Source of the DNA: Moraxellaceae bacterium REDSEA-S32_B1
GTDB taxonomy: Bacteria > Pseudomonadota > Gammaproteobacteria > Pseudomonadales > Moraxellaceae
DNA length: 64,000 bases
Direction of reading: 5' to 3'
Assembly (NCBI GenBank): GCA_001626925.1
Contig: LUOR01000025.1
Coordinates: forward strand, 1-64,000
Shown one piece after another: positions 44,283-56,764 of this stretch; position 1 is the first letter of the stretch, and every line of letters starts with the position of its first letter. Made by a program: the position numbers and the translations under genes. Under the pieces are notes generated by a model, which was not told where the DNA came from, did no database searches, and saw only the letters and a program-made list of their open reading frames with translations.

Positions 44283-44370
44283 GGAAGCGTGGCAGAGCGG
44301 TTTAATGCACCGGTCTTGAAAACCGACGAGGGTGTGAGTCCTCCGTGAGTTCGAATCTCACCGCTTCCGC
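44283..44370 (+). tRNA. tRNA-Ser (anticodon UGA)
   Basis: An 88-base tRNA with genomically encoded CCA. The acceptor stem is GGAAGCG / CGCTTCC with discriminator G. The D-arm contains GGCAGAGCGG, the anticodon loop is CTTGAAA (anticodon TGA), a long variable arm (about 13-15 bases) is typical of Ser, and the T loop is GTTCGAATC. It is closely similar to E. coli tRNA-Ser(UGA). An intrinsic terminator follows at 44384. Confidence 0.97.
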
Positions 44371-44383
44371 CAAATATCATTAA

Positions 44384-44408
44384 AAGCCCTTGATTATTCA
44401 AGGGTTTT
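44384..44408 (+). terminator. Intrinsic terminator after tRNA-Ser
   Basis: CCCTTGA, loop TTAT (with flanking A/T pairs), TCAAGGG and then TTTTTTG. It lies 14 bases after the CCA end. Confidence 0.88.
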
Positions 44409-44563
44409 TTGTTTATGAGTTCTAAATTAATGTATTAGCCTACAGCTTTTTAAAAGTACAATTAATCTTTCCAATCATTACATGACCTTACAACCTTAAA
44501 TTCAGCATCATGTGATAATTTGATCACAATCTTAATATTACTCATGGTGTTTAATAAACCATA

Positions 44564-45109
44564 ATGACTAATCAGCAAACTCCACTTTTGATCTTATTTA
44601 TTTCGTTATTGCTCTGTGCATGTCAACCACCGAACTCAAGTGAATCGGCAGGGGCACAAAGCCTGATGCTGTATTGGCAGTTACAACAAGAAAGCCTGCC
44701 AAGTCAGATTGAGATTCCTGTTGAAGGTGTCACTCAAGCTCAAATTGTCGACACTTGGGATGCTGCCCGCAGTGCAGGGAGAAAGCATGAAGGTGTGGAT
44801 ATTTTCGCACCACGAGGCACGCCTGTATTGGCTTCTACACATGGAATCGTTGCAAGATTAGGTACCAACAACTTGGGTGGAAATGTGGTTTGGCTGGTTG
44901 GTCCAGATCGTAGTCGACATTATTATGCGCATCTTGAAGGCTATGCAGATACCATTCAAGAGGGAGACTGGGTCGAAGCAGGTGAAGTCTTAGCATATGT
45001 GGGCAATAGTGGTAATGCAGCAGGCACACCGCCACATTTACACTATGGGATTTATTTGCGCGGAGAAGGTGCGACCAATCCGTATCCTTATTTGGTTAGT
45101 CAGGAGTAA
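44564..45109 (+). CDS. M23 (LytM-type) peptidase lipoprotein
   Basis: A 181-residue lipoprotein: hydrophobic N-terminus with lipobox LLCACQ. The zinc peptidase domain (about residues 60-175) has the HxxxD metal motif in GRKHEGVDIFAPRGTPV and the catalytic HxH in PPHLHYGIYL, so the catalytic set is complete, unlike degenerate activators such as EnvC. VEAGEVLAYVGNSGNAAGT is a family signature. It is probably an envelope endopeptidase trimming peptidoglycan cross-links. No good RBS is seen before the ATG. It converges with the phospholipase D gene. Confidence 0.88.
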   Translation: MTNQQTPLLILFISLLLCACQPPNSSESAGAQSLMLYWQLQQESLPSQIEIPVEGVTQAQIVDTWDAARSAGRKHEGVDIFAPRGTPVLASTHGIVARLGTNNLGGNVVWLVGPDRSRHYYAHLEGYADTIQEGDWVEAGEVLAYVGNSGNAAGTPPHLHYGIYLRGEGATNPYPYLVSQE

Positions 45110-45173
45110 CCATTGCCTGTGCTTCATGCCTCGTTTCAGTAGTTTTTGCGGATAATGCAATGCATGGTTGAAA

Positions 45174-45190
45174 TGTCAACAGACCCTAAT
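45174..45190. repeat. Second copy of a 17-base motif also found at 8462-8478
   Basis: TGTCAACAGACCCTAAT is identical to the right arm and flank of the palindrome at 8452-8478. Here only one arm is present. In both places it directly precedes (in + coordinates) the stop codon of a - strand gene. Confidence 0.7.
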
Positions 45191-45194
45191 CTTT

Positions 45195-46775
45195 TCACAT
45201 CTGCCCCTCAATCGGCAGTAATGAAATCAGTTTGAGTCCCCATTTTTCCCACCAAGACATTTGTGGTTCTGTTTTGTAGGTAATGCGTCGATTGTCCTCA
45301 GTTTTCTTCTGCCATTCGAGTTTGCCTTGATCATTCAAAGTTACTTTATAGGCATAATTCATGATGTTTTGATCAAGCCCTTGATGAATTGAAGTGGCGA
45401 GTTCAGGACTTTCCAAAATCACGCCAATTTCAGTATTCAAATGCGCAGAGCGCGGATCAAAGTTGAACGAACCGATAAAGACTTGTTGGTTGTCTAGTGC
45501 CATAAATTTGGCATGTAAACTACTGCGATCAATCGCATCTTTATCTACTTTTTGGTCAGCGAAAAGTTCTTTGCGTTCTGCTCGTGACAAAGTGTAGGGC
45601 ATTGATGGAAGGAATTCATATAAAGAAATACCTTGCGCCAAAAGTGGCTCACGATATTTTGCATAGAAAGCATGCACAAAAGGCACATCGTTGGCTTTGT
45701 AAGAGTTAGTTAAAACTCGAATTTTCACGCCTTGCGCTGCAAAAGTTTGAATTAATTCTTGTGCTTGACGGTCTGGAATAAAATAGGCAGATACCAAATC
45801 AACATGACTTTTTGGCGCTTTCATATAGCTGGTCATTTGGAAATTGAGATGTTCTTCCTGTGGCGCATCTTTTTTGATCTTATCGGCAGAGTCTTTGATG
45901 ACTTCCGCTTTGACCCATTGCAAAGGTAGGTTGGTGTTAAACCAGTCGTCAAAGGATAGCGATGAACTCAGAATGCCGAGATAATCTTCTACAGTGCTTT
46001 CAAACCAATTTTGTTCGAGCTGTTTGCGTAGACTTTCCATGCTGAGCCGATCGGCACGATTGCGATTGAGGTCTGCGATAGGGTAGGCGTAGTCATGATT
46101 CCAATATTCATCGAAGGAATTCATGATTTCATCAGTGGCTTGCCCAACTAATAATACATCCATGTCGGAAAATTGATAATTTTCCCCTGCATTGTAGTAT
46201 TGGTTGCTCATGTTGCGTCCGCCAATAAGCGCCACTTCTTGATCAACAATAAAGGTTTTATTGTGCATACGTCGTGTGATGCGATCGAAGTCGAGCACCA
46301 TATCCAAAGGACGGAAATTGCGAAAACGAAATGGATTAAACACACGGACTTGAATATTTGGATGTTGTGTCAATGTGCGTAGAGCAGCTTCTAAATTTTT
46401 ACTATTATTGTCATCGACCAAAAGGCGAACTTTTACACCACGATCGGCAGCACGCAAGATGGCTTCAATAGCGAGTGCGCCGACTTTGTCATTGTCCCAA
46501 ATATAATATTGTAAGTCTAAAGTTTGATCTGCACGTTCAATGAGTTGTAGCCGTGTTGCCAGTGCTTTAGTCGGCTCAAAAAGGACGTGATAACCCGTCA
46601 GATTCGGATGGCTTTGTTTAAGTGGTTCGAAAAGCTGTGCAAGTTGCGTATGATCTGTTTGGTATTGTGTCGAATAAGTGGGTAAAACCGGCTCACGCTG
46701 TGGCAAGGTAGAACAGGCTTGCAAAACACCAACTGATAGGGTCAATACACTGATGCGAAAAGCGGTGAAACGCAT
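45195..46775 (-). CDS. Phospholipase D-family lipoprotein (ClsC-like cardiolipin synthase)
   Basis: A 526-residue PLD-superfamily protein with two HKD motifs: HNKTFIVDQEVALIGGRN at about residue 170 and HAKFMALDNQQVFIGSFNFD at about 420. The N-terminus is a lipoprotein signal (VGVLQACS). Length and both motifs resemble YmdC/ClsC, which makes cardiolipin from phosphatidylethanolamine and phosphatidylglycerol. It is Acinetobacter-typical in being a single gene; no YmdB partner is adjacent. Other phosphatidyl-transfer or hydrolysis reactions are possible. Confidence 0.88.
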   Translation of the reverse strand: MRFTAFRISVLTLSVGVLQACSTLPQREPVLPTYSTQYQTDHTQLAQLFEPLKQSHPNLTGYHVLFEPTKALATRLQLIERADQTLDLQYYIWDNDKVGALAIEAILRAADRGVKVRLLVDDNNSKNLEAALRTLTQHPNIQVRVFNPFRFRNFRPLDMVLDFDRITRRMHNKTFIVDQEVALIGGRNMSNQYYNAGENYQFSDMDVLLVGQATDEIMNSFDEYWNHDYAYPIADLNRNRADRLSMESLRKQLEQNWFESTVEDYLGILSSSLSFDDWFNTNLPLQWVKAEVIKDSADKIKKDAPQEEHLNFQMTSYMKAPKSHVDLVSAYFIPDRQAQELIQTFAAQGVKIRVLTNSYKANDVPFVHAFYAKYREPLLAQGISLYEFLPSMPYTLSRAERKELFADQKVDKDAIDRSSLHAKFMALDNQQVFIGSFNFDPRSAHLNTEIGVILESPELATSIHQGLDQNIMNYAYKVTLNDQGKLEWQKKTEDNRRITYKTEPQMSWWEKWGLKLISLLPIEGQM

Positions 46776-47123
46776 ATCTGGACGAATCCTTATCTCAAAC
46801 CATGATCATCATTGATCAATCAAATTTTTAAAAAAATAAAAGTGTAGAACAGTATATCGGAAAGAGGGGTAGAACCGAATGATTTTTAAAGCATTCTAAG
46901 AGTGGTGTGGTGAAAATGATCTCGCTCAAAACACATCATACTTGAAGATTGTCTTGAAAGCTGTCATATAATTAACATATTGATAACACATGATTCAGTT
47001 TTTGATTGATTTTGAACTGAAACCATCTTGCTAAATCATTTTATGATCATTATTACTATTTGTATTGTGAAAATAGTGATTGCAAAGGGCGAGTAGACTT
47101 CTGTACGTTTAAATAATTAAAGC
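46776..47123. other. Divergent intergenic region, phospholipase D / metallophosphoesterase
   Basis: About 348 AT-rich bases without a supported gene. It must hold promoters for both neighbours. A CTGTCATAT stretch at about 46969 recalls a Pho-box half-site, but the partner half is absent. No terminator or clear operator was found. Confidence 0.5.
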
Positions 47124-48134
47124 ATGAATGACCTTATGAATATTACAAATTTGATTTATTGGTGTATTGCAATAATGCTAGGTTGGGCAATCTGGCAGGC
47201 GTGGACAAGTGTAAGACGCACTGAAACCACACACCCTTTTAAAGCATTTTTATTATTGTTTATTTTTTATTTAGGATATTTACTTTTTCCTTGGGTTGCG
47301 CTGACCATTTGGCAATGGTATCAGTCAGATATTAATCATATTCAAGCAATTTCAAGTTTAATCATCGCTTCGCTCTTGATCTATGCACGCTTCATCGAAC
47401 CGCACCATGTCGTGGTGAAGCATACAGATATCACGATTGATCCCAATTTTCCGATAAAAAATCCACTAACTGTTGCGCTGATTGCGGATTTGCATATCGG
47501 TCTGTATTCAGGAAAAGAGCGACAACTTAAAAAAATTATCAATAAAATCAATGAAGAACAGCCTGATTTTGTCGTAGTGTCAGGGGATTGGACTTATGAG
47601 CCCGAAGATAAGCTGACCGATGAACTCAGAATTTTGCGCCAGATTGATTGCCCAATCTATTCGGTGAATGGCAATCATGATGAGCAATATCCAGGACCAC
47701 CGATTCAAGAGCTATTGGCAAAAGCTTTATTTCATAACAATGTACTCGACATTGAAAATCAAGTCGTTGAATTTGATGAAGTGCGTATGTTAGGTATCGG
47801 TGATCTATGGGCAGGCAAAGCTGATATGCAACAACTGCCTAATCTCCCACAGGATAAGCCTTGGATACTGCTTGCGCACAATCCTGATACGGTCGAAATG
47901 GTGCCTCGGCTCCCAAGTAAACCATTGATGCTGTCAGGGCATACGCATGGTGGGCAGATTGAGCTTCCTTGGATTACCAGTTACGTAATGCGAAAAGTAT
48001 CCATGCTCGGACACAAAAAAGGTTACTACCAACATGACACCGCCAATGTTTTTGTCACTGTTGGCACGGGTATGGTTGGTGCACCATTTCGATTTCGAGT
48101 GCCGCCGACGGTTGATATTTTGCATTTGCATTGA
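47124..48134 (+). CDS. Membrane-anchored metallophosphoesterase
   Basis: A 336-residue calcineurin-like phosphoesterase. The N-terminal part has about three hydrophobic helices (for example FLLLFIFYLGYLLFPWVAL). The di-metal motifs are complete: ALIADLHIG (DxH), VVVSGDWTYEP (GDx), VNGNHDEQY (GNHD), LLAHNPD and LSGHTHGGQIELP (GHxH). The fold matches the YkuE/YaeI group; YkuE-like members act on membrane-associated phosphates, but the substrate is unknown here. The ATG at 47124 or at 47136 could be used; neither has a good RBS. Confidence 0.88.
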   Translation: MNDLMNITNLIYWCIAIMLGWAIWQAWTSVRRTETTHPFKAFLLLFIFYLGYLLFPWVALTIWQWYQSDINHIQAISSLIIASLLIYARFIEPHHVVVKHTDITIDPNFPIKNPLTVALIADLHIGLYSGKERQLKKIINKINEEQPDFVVVSGDWTYEPEDKLTDELRILRQIDCPIYSVNGNHDEQYPGPPIQELLAKALFHNNVLDIENQVVEFDEVRMLGIGDLWAGKADMQQLPNLPQDKPWILLAHNPDTVEMVPRLPSKPLMLSGHTHGGQIELPWITSYVMRKVSMLGHKKGYYQHDTANVFVTVGTGMVGAPFRFRVPPTVDILHLH

Positions 48135-48788
48135 AAAGTTATTTATGGTCGAAATAAGGTGATTTAGATCAGAAATGATGCTTTTTAATGAGAAAATATT
48201 GATGAAAAATCAAGCAATAGGCATGAAATAAGAATCAGTATATTTAATATATTTATGAATGGTATGTTTGGAATAAATCAGTGAATCTCTTGATCTCATG
48301 TTAGCATTGTTGCACTTAAAACTAATCGATTGGAAATGTCTTAAAATTCAATCATGCTGATCATGGTTTTTGCGATAAATCGCTATTATTCGATGGTCGA
48401 ATAGATAAGCTTTGATGGTTTGTTAAAATTGCCGAATGATTGATTTTGATCTCAACTAAACTTGCCATTTTTGTGGTGATTTGAGTCAAAGATGATATGA
48501 GGGTCTTATGAATAAGGGTAAGTGATTTTATCTTTATTCATAAGTCTTGCAGAAATACTCTAGTAGTAGGGTAATTGGTATCGTTCGTGGCAGTATGCTT
48601 TTTTGGAAGTAATGAAAAGCATACAAAGCGTAACGCTATTTCGTAGTCAGCTGGTCTGACAATGTGTAAAACTCTTAATAGTTTGAATCGATTAAGAGAA
48701 TGTGAATACGTGTTTACAAAATATGTATTCATGGACGTGATCTAAGCGATTACCACAATTGATTATGCAATAGGAAATGGGTCCACTC
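48135..48788. other. Leader region of the suc operon, with inverted repeat
   Basis: About 650 bases without a supported gene; a 64-codon - strand frame at 48538-48732 lacks family pattern. A perfect 8-bp inverted repeat CTCTTAAT-N11-ATTAAGAG lies at 48672-48698, and a weaker one (GAATAC...GTATTC) at about 48703-48729. Neither has a T-run, so both are candidate regulatory structures of the sucA leader. No sdh genes are present. Confidence 0.5.
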
Positions 48789-51629
48789 ATGCAAGATGTT
48801 GCTGACGCCATGCGTCTAGACACAGAACTTTCCGCTGATAGTGCAGCGTATATAGAAGAACTTTATGAAAATTATTTGACGTCACCGGATTTAGTTGGTG
48901 AAGATTGGCGTCAATACTTTGATCGATTTCCTAAAGGTGATCAACCACACAGTAATGTCCGTGAGCAGTTTTTACTTCTTGCTCGCAACTCTGGGCGTTC
49001 ACTTCCAATGTCGCAAAGCTCGGTCAGTACCGAGCACGAGCGACGTCAAATTGCAGTATTGCAACTGATCGCAGGTTATCGTAACCGTGGTCATCAAAAA
49101 GCTCGACTTGATCCACTGGGCATCGCACCTCGTGAAGATGTGCCTGATTTGGACTTGAGTACACACGGCTTATCTAAATCGGACTTGGATACTGTATTTA
49201 ATACGGGTAATCTCGCAATCGGCAAGTCTGAAGTCACTTTGGGTGAGATGATTGCCGATATGGAGTCGATTTATTGTTCGTCGATTGGTGCAGAATATAT
49301 GCACATCGTGGATACCGCAGAAAAGCGTTGGATTCAACAGCGTCTTGAAGGTGCACGTGGCAAGTTCGATTTCGATATCGAACAGAAAAAACATGTTTTA
49401 GAGCGTCTAACGGCTGCCGAAGGTCTAGAAAAATTCCTCGGTAACAAATATGTCGGTGCAAAACGCTTTGGTGTAGAGGGCGGTGAGTCTTTTATTCCAA
49501 TGGTCAATGAGCTCATTCAACGTGCTGGTGCAGTGGGTTGTAAAGAAGTCGTGATCGGTATGCCACACCGTGGTCGCTTGAACTTGCTCGTGAATATCAT
49601 GGGTAAAAATCCTGCGGATTTGTTTAGCGAATTCGAAGGGAAAATGGCGAACTCGTCAGGCTCTGGTGATGTGAAGTATCACCAAGGGTTCTCTTCGAAT
49701 GTCATGACACCAGGCGGTGAAGTGCATTTGGCATTGGCATTTAATCCATCACACTTAGAGATTGTTGGACCAGTGGTTGAAGGTTCGGTACGTGCTCGCC
49801 AAGTACGCCGTAAAGATATTGGTGGTGATGATGTATTGCCATTGATCGTGCACGGTGATGCAGCGTTCGCAGGTCAGGGCGTGAACATGGAAACCTTCCA
49901 AATGTCACAGACTCGTGGCTATACGGTTGGTGGTACAGTCCATATCATCGTCAATAACCAAGTTGGTTTTACCACATCTGATCCACGTGACTCACGTTCT
50001 ACAGAATATTGTACCGATGTTGCGAAGATGATTCAGGCGCCGATTTTCCATGTCAATGGCGACGATCCTGAAGCGGTGATCTTTGCCACTCAGCTTGCGC
50101 ATGACTTCCGTCATACTTTCCGTAAAGACGTGGTCATTGATCTATTCTGTTATCGTCGTCGTGGTCATAATGAAGCGGATGAACCTGCGGCAACACAGCC
50201 GATCATGTATCAGAAAATTGCTAAGCAACCGACGACACGTACGCTATATGCCGACAAGTTAATTAATGAAGGCATCATAGATCGCTCAGAAGCCGATTCG
50301 ATGATTGAGAGTTATCGGTCTGATCTCGAAGCGGGCAATCATGTTGCCAATGCGTTGGTACGTGAACCGAATACCAAGATGTTCGTGGATTGGAAGCCAT
50401 ATCTCGGTCATGAATATACCGATGTTTGGGATACGACGATTAGTATTGATCGTTTGAAAGAACTTGGTACGGTTATGAACACCTTGCCTGAAGGCTTTAA
50501 GCTGCAACGCCAAGTGCAAAAAGTCATTGACGACCGTATGCAAATGCAGACGGGTAATATGCCACTCAACTGGGGTGCGGCGGAAACTCTAGCCTACGCC
50601 TCATTACTTGATGAAGGTTATTTGGTACGTATTACAGGTGAAGACGTTGGTCGTGGTACATTCTCACATCGTCATGCAAAACTGCACAATCAAGCAGATG
50701 GATCAGTCTACATTCCACTGTGCCATATCAAAGAAAATCAACCACGTGTTGCGGTCTATGATTCATTGCTTTCGGAAGAAGCGGTGCTTGCATTTGAATA
50801 TGGCTATGCAACGACTTTGCCAAAAAGCTTAATCATTTGGGAAGCGCAGTTTGGTGATTTTGTGAACTGTGCGCAAGTGGTGATTGACCAGTTTATCGCT
50901 TCGGGTGAAACCAAATGGGAGCGTGTCTGTGGTTTGACCATGTTGCTGCCACACGGCTATGAGGGTCAAGGCCCTGAGCATTCATCTGCACGTCTTGAGC
51001 GTTTCTTACAGCTCTGTGCGGAAGACAATATGCAAGTGATGACACCGACTACACCAGCGCAGATTTTCCATGCGTTACGTCGTCAGGCGATCCGTCCGAT
51101 TCGTAAACCAATGATCGTGATGTCACCAAAATCATTGCTTCGTCATAAACTCGCTACTTCGACTTTGGATGAGCTTGCAACAGGCACATTCCAAACCGTG
51201 ATTGACGAGATTGATGAGATCAATAAAGCTGACGTGACTCGTCTAGTGATCTGTGGTGGTAAAGTTTATTACGACATTCTCGAAAAGCGTCGTGAGCTCG
51301 GTCTAAACCATATTGCGATCGTGCGTATCGAACAGCTTTATCCATATCCAAAAGACATTATTAACGAGCTTCTTGAAAGCTATCCAAATCTCAAAGATGT
51401 AGTTTGGGCGCAAGAAGAACCGAAAAACCAAGGTGCTTGGTTATTCGTTGCACCTCGTTTGTACGAAGAAATTTTACCTACGGGTAGACCAATTAAAATT
51501 CACTATGCAGGACGTGAAGCATCTGCTGCCCCTGCGTGTGGCTCACCTTACTTGCATGCAAAACAACAGTCTGGGCTTGTACTCGACGCATTAGCTGTCC
51601 AAGCTGAAGAAACAGGAGATAATCAATAA
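48789..51629 (+). CDS. sucA: 2-oxoglutarate dehydrogenase E1 component
   Basis: Thiamine-diphosphate enzyme that decarboxylates 2-oxoglutarate in the TCA cycle. From ATG 48789 it has 946 residues, the length I remember for Acinetobacter SucA; ATG 48777 is the alternative but sits only 1 base after AGGA. Motifs: [20 protein letters not shown] (E2-binding N-terminus), [32 protein letters not shown] (ThDP site), [16 protein letters not shown] and [14 protein letters not shown]. The stop overlaps the sucB start (TAATG), indicating coupled synthesis of E1 and E2. Confidence 0.97.
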   Translation: MQDVADAMRLDTELSADSAAYIEELYENYLTSPDLVGEDWRQYFDRFPKGDQPHSNVREQFLLLARNSGRSLPMSQSSVSTEHERRQIAVLQLIAGYRNRGHQKARLDPLGIAPREDVPDLDLSTHGLSKSDLDTVFNTGNLAIGKSEVTLGEMIADMESIYCSSIGAEYMHIVDTAEKRWIQQRLEGARGKFDFDIEQKKHVLERLTAAEGLEKFLGNKYVGAKRFGVEGGESFIPMVNELIQRAGAVGCKEVVIGMPHRGRLNLLVNIMGKNPADLFSEFEGKMANSSGSGDVKYHQGFSSNVMTPGGEVHLALAFNPSHLEIVGPVVEGSVRARQVRRKDIGGDDVLPLIVHGDAAFAGQGVNMETFQMSQTRGYTVGGTVHIIVNNQVGFTTSDPRDSRSTEYCTDVAKMIQAPIFHVNGDDPEAVIFATQLAHDFRHTFRKDVVIDLFCYRRRGHNEADEPAATQPIMYQKIAKQPTTRTLYADKLINEGIIDRSEADSMIESYRSDLEAGNHVANALVREPNTKMFVDWKPYLGHEYTDVWDTTISIDRLKELGTVMNTLPEGFKLQRQVQKVIDDRMQMQTGNMPLNWGAAETLAYASLLDEGYLVRITGEDVGRGTFSHRHAKLHNQADGSVYIPLCHIKENQPRVAVYDSLLSEEAVLAFEYGYATTLPKSLIIWEAQFGDFVNCAQVVIDQFIASGETKWERVCGLTMLLPHGYEGQGPEHSSARLERFLQLCAEDNMQVMTPTTPAQIFHALRRQAIRPIRKPMIVMSPKSLLRHKLATSTLDELATGTFQTVIDEIDEINKADVTRLVICGGKVYYDILEKRRELGLNHIAIVRIEQLYPYPKDIINELLESYPNLKDVVWAQEEPKNQGAWLFVAPRLYEEILPTGRPIKIHYAGREASAAPACGSPYLHAKQQSGLVLDALAVQAEETGDNQ

Positions 51630-52861
51630 TGGCAACTGAAATTAAAGCACCCGTATTCCCAGAATCGGTCGCAGACGGCACGATTGCCACTTGGCACAAG
51701 CAAGCAGGTGAAGCTGTTGCACGTGATGAGGTCATCTGCGATATAGAAACCGATAAGGTTGTACTTGAAGTGGTTGCTCCTGCCGATGGTGTGATTAGCA
51801 AGATTATCAAGGATGAAGGTGAAACTGTACTTTCTGCTGAAGTGATTGCAGAGTTTGATGCAGGTGCAGCTGGTGAGTCTGCCAGCAAATCTTCTGATAA
51901 TAGTTCAGAAGAGAAAGTCGAAGAATCTGTTGAGAAAACCGAAGCTGGTGCAGCATCTGTTGTCGAAAAATCTTCTAACGCATCACAATCCCAAGAGACA
52001 GTTAAAGATCAAGCACCATCAGTGCGTAAAGCTTTGACAGAAAAAGGCGTCGACGCCAAAGACGTTGAAGGTACAGGTCGTGGCGGTCGCATTACCAAAG
52101 AAGATGTGGCAAATCATCAAACTAAGCCAGCCGTTACACCACTAAGTCAATCTGTCGGTGAACGTGTTGAAAAACGTGTACCAATGACTCGTCTGCGTAA
52201 GCGTGTTGCAGAGCGTCTACTTGATGCAACGCAATCAACTGCAATGTTGACCACGTTTAACGAAGTGAACATGAAGCCAATCATGGAGTTGCGTAAGCAA
52301 TTTAAAGATCGTTTTGAAAAACGTCACGGTGCTCGTCTTGGCTTTATGTCATTCTTTATCAAAGCAGCAACAGAAGCGTTGAAACGCTATCCTGCGGTGA
52401 ATGCATCGATTGATGGTGACGATATTGTCTATCACGGTTTCTATGATGTGGGTGTTGCGGTATCTTCTGATCGTGGTCTAGTTGTTCCTGTACTTCGTAA
52501 TACCGATCAAATGAGTTATGCAGAAATCGAAGGTGGTATTGGCGACTATGCAGCGAAAGCGCGTGAAGGCAAATTGAGCCTAGAAGAAATGACTGGCGGT
52601 ACATTCACCATTACTAATGGCGGTACTTTCGGTTCATTACTGTCTACGCCGATCTTGAATCCACCTCAAACAGCGATTCTTGGTATGCACAAAATCCAAG
52701 ATCGTCCAATGGCTGTCAATGGACAAGTTGAAATTTTACCTATGATGTATTTGGCATTGTCTTATGACCATCGTCTGATTGATGGTAAAGAGGCTGTTGG
52801 CTTCCTCGTGACGATTAAAGAGCTATTAGAAGAGCCTGCTTCTCTATTACTCGATTTGTAA
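51629..52861 (+). CDS. sucB: Dihydrolipoamide succinyltransferase (E2 of 2-oxoglutarate dehydrogenase)
   Basis: Core of the complex, transferring succinyl to CoA. 410 residues: one lipoyl domain with Lys43 in [11 protein letters not shown], a Ser/Glu/Ala-rich flexible linker (about 80-125), the peripheral-subunit-binding domain ([28 protein letters not shown]), and the catalytic domain with [27 protein letters not shown] and the C-terminal [16 protein letters not shown] containing the catalytic His and Asp. Confidence 0.97.
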   Translation: MATEIKAPVFPESVADGTIATWHKQAGEAVARDEVICDIETDKVVLEVVAPADGVISKIIKDEGETVLSAEVIAEFDAGAAGESASKSSDNSSEEKVEESVEKTEAGAASVVEKSSNASQSQETVKDQAPSVRKALTEKGVDAKDVEGTGRGGRITKEDVANHQTKPAVTPLSQSVGERVEKRVPMTRLRKRVAERLLDATQSTAMLTTFNEVNMKPIMELRKQFKDRFEKRHGARLGFMSFFIKAATEALKRYPAVNASIDGDDIVYHGFYDVGVAVSSDRGLVVPVLRNTDQMSYAEIEGGIGDYAAKAREGKLSLEEMTGGTFTITNGGTFGSLLSTPILNPPQTAILGMHKIQDRPMAVNGQVEILPMMYLALSYDHRLIDGKEAVGFLVTIKELLEEPASLLLDL

Positions 52862-52880
52862 TAGCGGACAGCATCTTTAA

Positions 52881-54407
<1,527 letters not shown>

Positions 54408-54500
54408 GCATTAAGTAATGAGGAAGGTCGTCATTGTGCAGTTACTAATGGTCTGTGGTTTGGCTATTGCGCTGCGCAGTGATTCTCAAAAACCAGTGTC

Positions 54501-54528
54501 TGCCGAAAAGTTATAAGTCATTTCGGCA
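54501..54528. repeat. Inverted repeat between lpd and sucC
   Basis: TGCCGAAA, 12-base loop, TTTCGGCA: a perfect 8-bp stem within the 146-base gap. No T-run follows, so transcription probably continues into sucC; it may be an mRNA-processing or stability structure. Confidence 0.55.
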
Positions 54529-54553
54529 CTTGAAACACGATTAAGGTAAAACA

Positions 54554-55720
54554 ATGAATCTACATGAGTATCAAGCAAAAGCGTTGTTAAAAAAATACGG
54601 TTTCCCTGTACAAGAGGGTGTATTGGCAACAACGCCAGAAGAAGCAGCAAACGCTTTTGAGCAAATTGGTGGAAAATTTGCAGTCATCAAAGCCCAAGTC
54701 CATGCAGGTGGTCGTGGTAAAGCAGGTGGCGTAAAAGTTGTTAAATCTAAGGAAGAAGCTGCCCAAGTTGCACAAGACTTAATCGGAACACGTTTGGTCA
54801 CATATCAAACTGATGCAGATGGTCAGCCTGTGAATAGCGTATTGGTTTGCCAAGATGTTTATCCAGTTGAGCGTGAACTGTATTTTGGTGCAGTCGTCGA
54901 CCGTTCTAGCCGTCGTATCACGTTCATGGCATCTACTGAAGGTGGTGTAGAAATTGAGAAAGTGGCAGAAGAAACACCTGAAAAAATTCTCAAAGTTGAA
55001 GTTGATCCTTTAGTTGGTTTACAACCATTCCAAGCTCGTCAAGTTGCATTTGATTTGGGTTTAAAAGACAAGCAAATCGGTCAATTTGTAAAAATCATGA
55101 CAGGTGCTTATCAAGCTTTCTTAGAAAATGATTTTGCACTCTTTGAAATCAATCCATTGTCAGTGCGTGAAAATGGCGACATCTTGGCAGTCGATGCAAA
55201 AGTTGGTATCGACTCAAACGCATTGTACCGTTTGCCAGAAGTTGCAGCATCACGTGACAAATCCCAAGAGAATGAGCGTGAGCTGAAAGCCTCTGAATTT
55301 GAACTCAACTATGTTGCGCTTGAAGGTAACATTGGCTGTATGGTCAATGGTGCTGGTCTTGCAATGGCAACCATGGACATCATCAAATTGTACGGTGGTC
55401 AACCTGCAAACTTCCTTGATGTTGGCGGAGGCGCAACCAAAGAGCGTGTGATTGAAGCGTTCAAATTGATCTTGGCAGATACCTCTGTACAAGGTGTATT
55501 GATCAATATCTTCGGTGGTATTGTGCGTTGTGACATGATTGCTGAAGCGATTATTGCAGCGGTTCAAGAAGTCAATGTAACTGTACCTGTAGTTGTTCGT
55601 CTTGAAGGGAACAACGCAGAACTCGGTGCAAAAATTCTTGACGAATCTGGTTTAAAACTAACTTCTGCAAATGGCTTGGCTGATGCTGCAGAAAAAATCG
55701 TTGCTGCAGTAAAAGGCTAA
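54554..55720 (+). CDS. sucC: Succinyl-CoA synthetase beta subunit
   Basis: ADP/GDP-forming subunit that, with SucD, makes nucleoside triphosphate from succinyl-CoA. 388 residues, the usual length. ATP-grasp domain: [51 protein letters not shown] and [10 protein letters not shown]. The CoA-ligase domain includes [32 protein letters not shown] and [17 protein letters not shown]. It lies 13 bases before sucD in the same operon. Confidence 0.98.
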   Translation: MNLHEYQAKALLKKYGFPVQEGVLATTPEEAANAFEQIGGKFAVIKAQVHAGGRGKAGGVKVVKSKEEAAQVAQDLIGTRLVTYQTDADGQPVNSVLVCQDVYPVERELYFGAVVDRSSRRITFMASTEGGVEIEKVAEETPEKILKVEVDPLVGLQPFQARQVAFDLGLKDKQIGQFVKIMTGAYQAFLENDFALFEINPLSVRENGDILAVDAKVGIDSNALYRLPEVAASRDKSQENERELKASEFELNYVALEGNIGCMVNGAGLAMATMDIIKLYGGQPANFLDVGGGATKERVIEAFKLILADTSVQGVLINIFGGIVRCDMIAEAIIAAVQEVNVTVPVVVRLEGNNAELGAKILDESGLKLTSANGLADAAEKIVAAVKG

Positions 55721-55733
55721 GGGAGTATCAATC

Positions 55734-56624
55734 ATGAGCGTATTAATTAATAAAGACACCAAAGTATTGGTACAAGGTTTTACGGGTAAAAACGGTACTT
55801 TCCATTCTGCACAAGCACTTGAGTATGGTACAAAAGTCGTTGGTGGTGTAACGCCTGGTAAAGGTGGTTCTACCCACTTAGACTTGCCTGTATTTAACAC
55901 CATGAAAGATGCAGTGGCTGAGACAGGCGCTGATGCTTCTGTAATCTATGTACCTGCACCATTTGTACTCGATTCAATCGTTGAAGCGGTTGATTCTGGT
56001 GTGGAGTTGATCGTGGTGATCACTGAAGGCGTACCGACCATCGATATGCTTAAAGCAAAGCGTTACCTTGAAACCAATGGTAATGGTACACGCCTAGTTG
56101 GTCCAAACTGCCCAGGCGTAATCACTCCAGGTGAATGTAAGATTGGTATTATGCCAGGTCACATCCATCAGCCAGGTCGTATCGGTATCATTTCACGTTC
56201 TGGTACATTGACTTATGAAGCGGTTGCACAAACCACTAAACTTGGTCTAGGTCAATCGACTTGTATCGGTATCGGTGGTGACCCAATCCCAGGTATGAAC
56301 CAAATTGATGCTTTGACATTGTTCCAAGAAGATCCTGATACAGATGCAATCATCATGATCGGTGAGATCGGTGGTTCTGCGGAAGAAGAAGCAGCTGAAT
56401 TCATCCAATCAAATGTGACGAAACCAGTTGTGGGCTATATTGCTGGTGTGACTGCGCCGAAAGGTAAGCGTATGGGGCACGCAGGTGCGATCATCTCTGG
56501 TGGTAAAGGTACTGCGGAAGAGAAGTTTGCTGCATTTGAAAAAGCTGGTATGGCGTATACACGTAGTCCTGCAGAGCTTGGTTCAACCATGTTGGAAGTT
56601 CTGAAATCTAAAGGTATGGCTTAA
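55734..56624 (+). CDS. sucD: Succinyl-CoA synthetase alpha subunit
   Basis: Subunit carrying the phosphohistidine intermediate. 296 residues. CoA-binding Rossmann part: [20 protein letters not shown] and [39 protein letters not shown] follows, and the active-site His is in [25 protein letters not shown]-type RBS (AAGGGAG) precedes the ATG. Last gene of the suc operon; a UUCG-type terminator lies at 56765. Confidence 0.98.
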   Translation: MSVLINKDTKVLVQGFTGKNGTFHSAQALEYGTKVVGGVTPGKGGSTHLDLPVFNTMKDAVAETGADASVIYVPAPFVLDSIVEAVDSGVELIVVITEGVPTIDMLKAKRYLETNGNGTRLVGPNCPGVITPGECKIGIMPGHIHQPGRIGIISRSGTLTYEAVAQTTKLGLGQSTCIGIGGDPIPGMNQIDALTLFQEDPDTDAIIMIGEIGGSAEEEAAEFIQSNVTKPVVGYIAGVTAPKGKRMGHAGAIISGGKGTAEEKFAAFEKAGMAYTRSPAELGSTMLEVLKSKGMA

Positions 56625-56656
56625 GTTTTGTCAGAAATATTTTTATCCACTACGTC

Positions 56657-56726
56657 ATTAACCTCATTTGCAGTACGTCGAGTACAGCATCATTAGGTTG
56701 CCTTGTAGTAGACTTAAACTATATAG
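56657..56726 (+). repeat. Intergenic repeat, diverged copy C
   Basis: Shares with copies A and B the start TTAACCTC, a 40-base AACC...GGTT unit of identical length, GGTTGCCTTGTA and the terminal CTATA, but is 9 bases shorter in the second half. The 40-base unit can fold into an imperfect hairpin capped by GCAGTAC-GTCGA-GTACAGC. It lies in the sucD 3' region. Confidence 0.65.
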
Positions 56727-56764
56727 ACAAAATTAAAAGTTATAACTTTCTTAAAGTTTCTCAA

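Noticed and set aside
46955-46985. Pho-box-like CTGTCATAT upstream of the metallophosphoesterase
   Set aside because: The neighbouring TGTC is spaced 12 rather than 11 bases and its half-site is poor, so it does not fit a PhoB box.
48538-48732. 64-codon frame in the sucA leader on the - strand
   Set aside because: No RBS or recognisable motif; the sequence is better explained as leader with inverted repeats.
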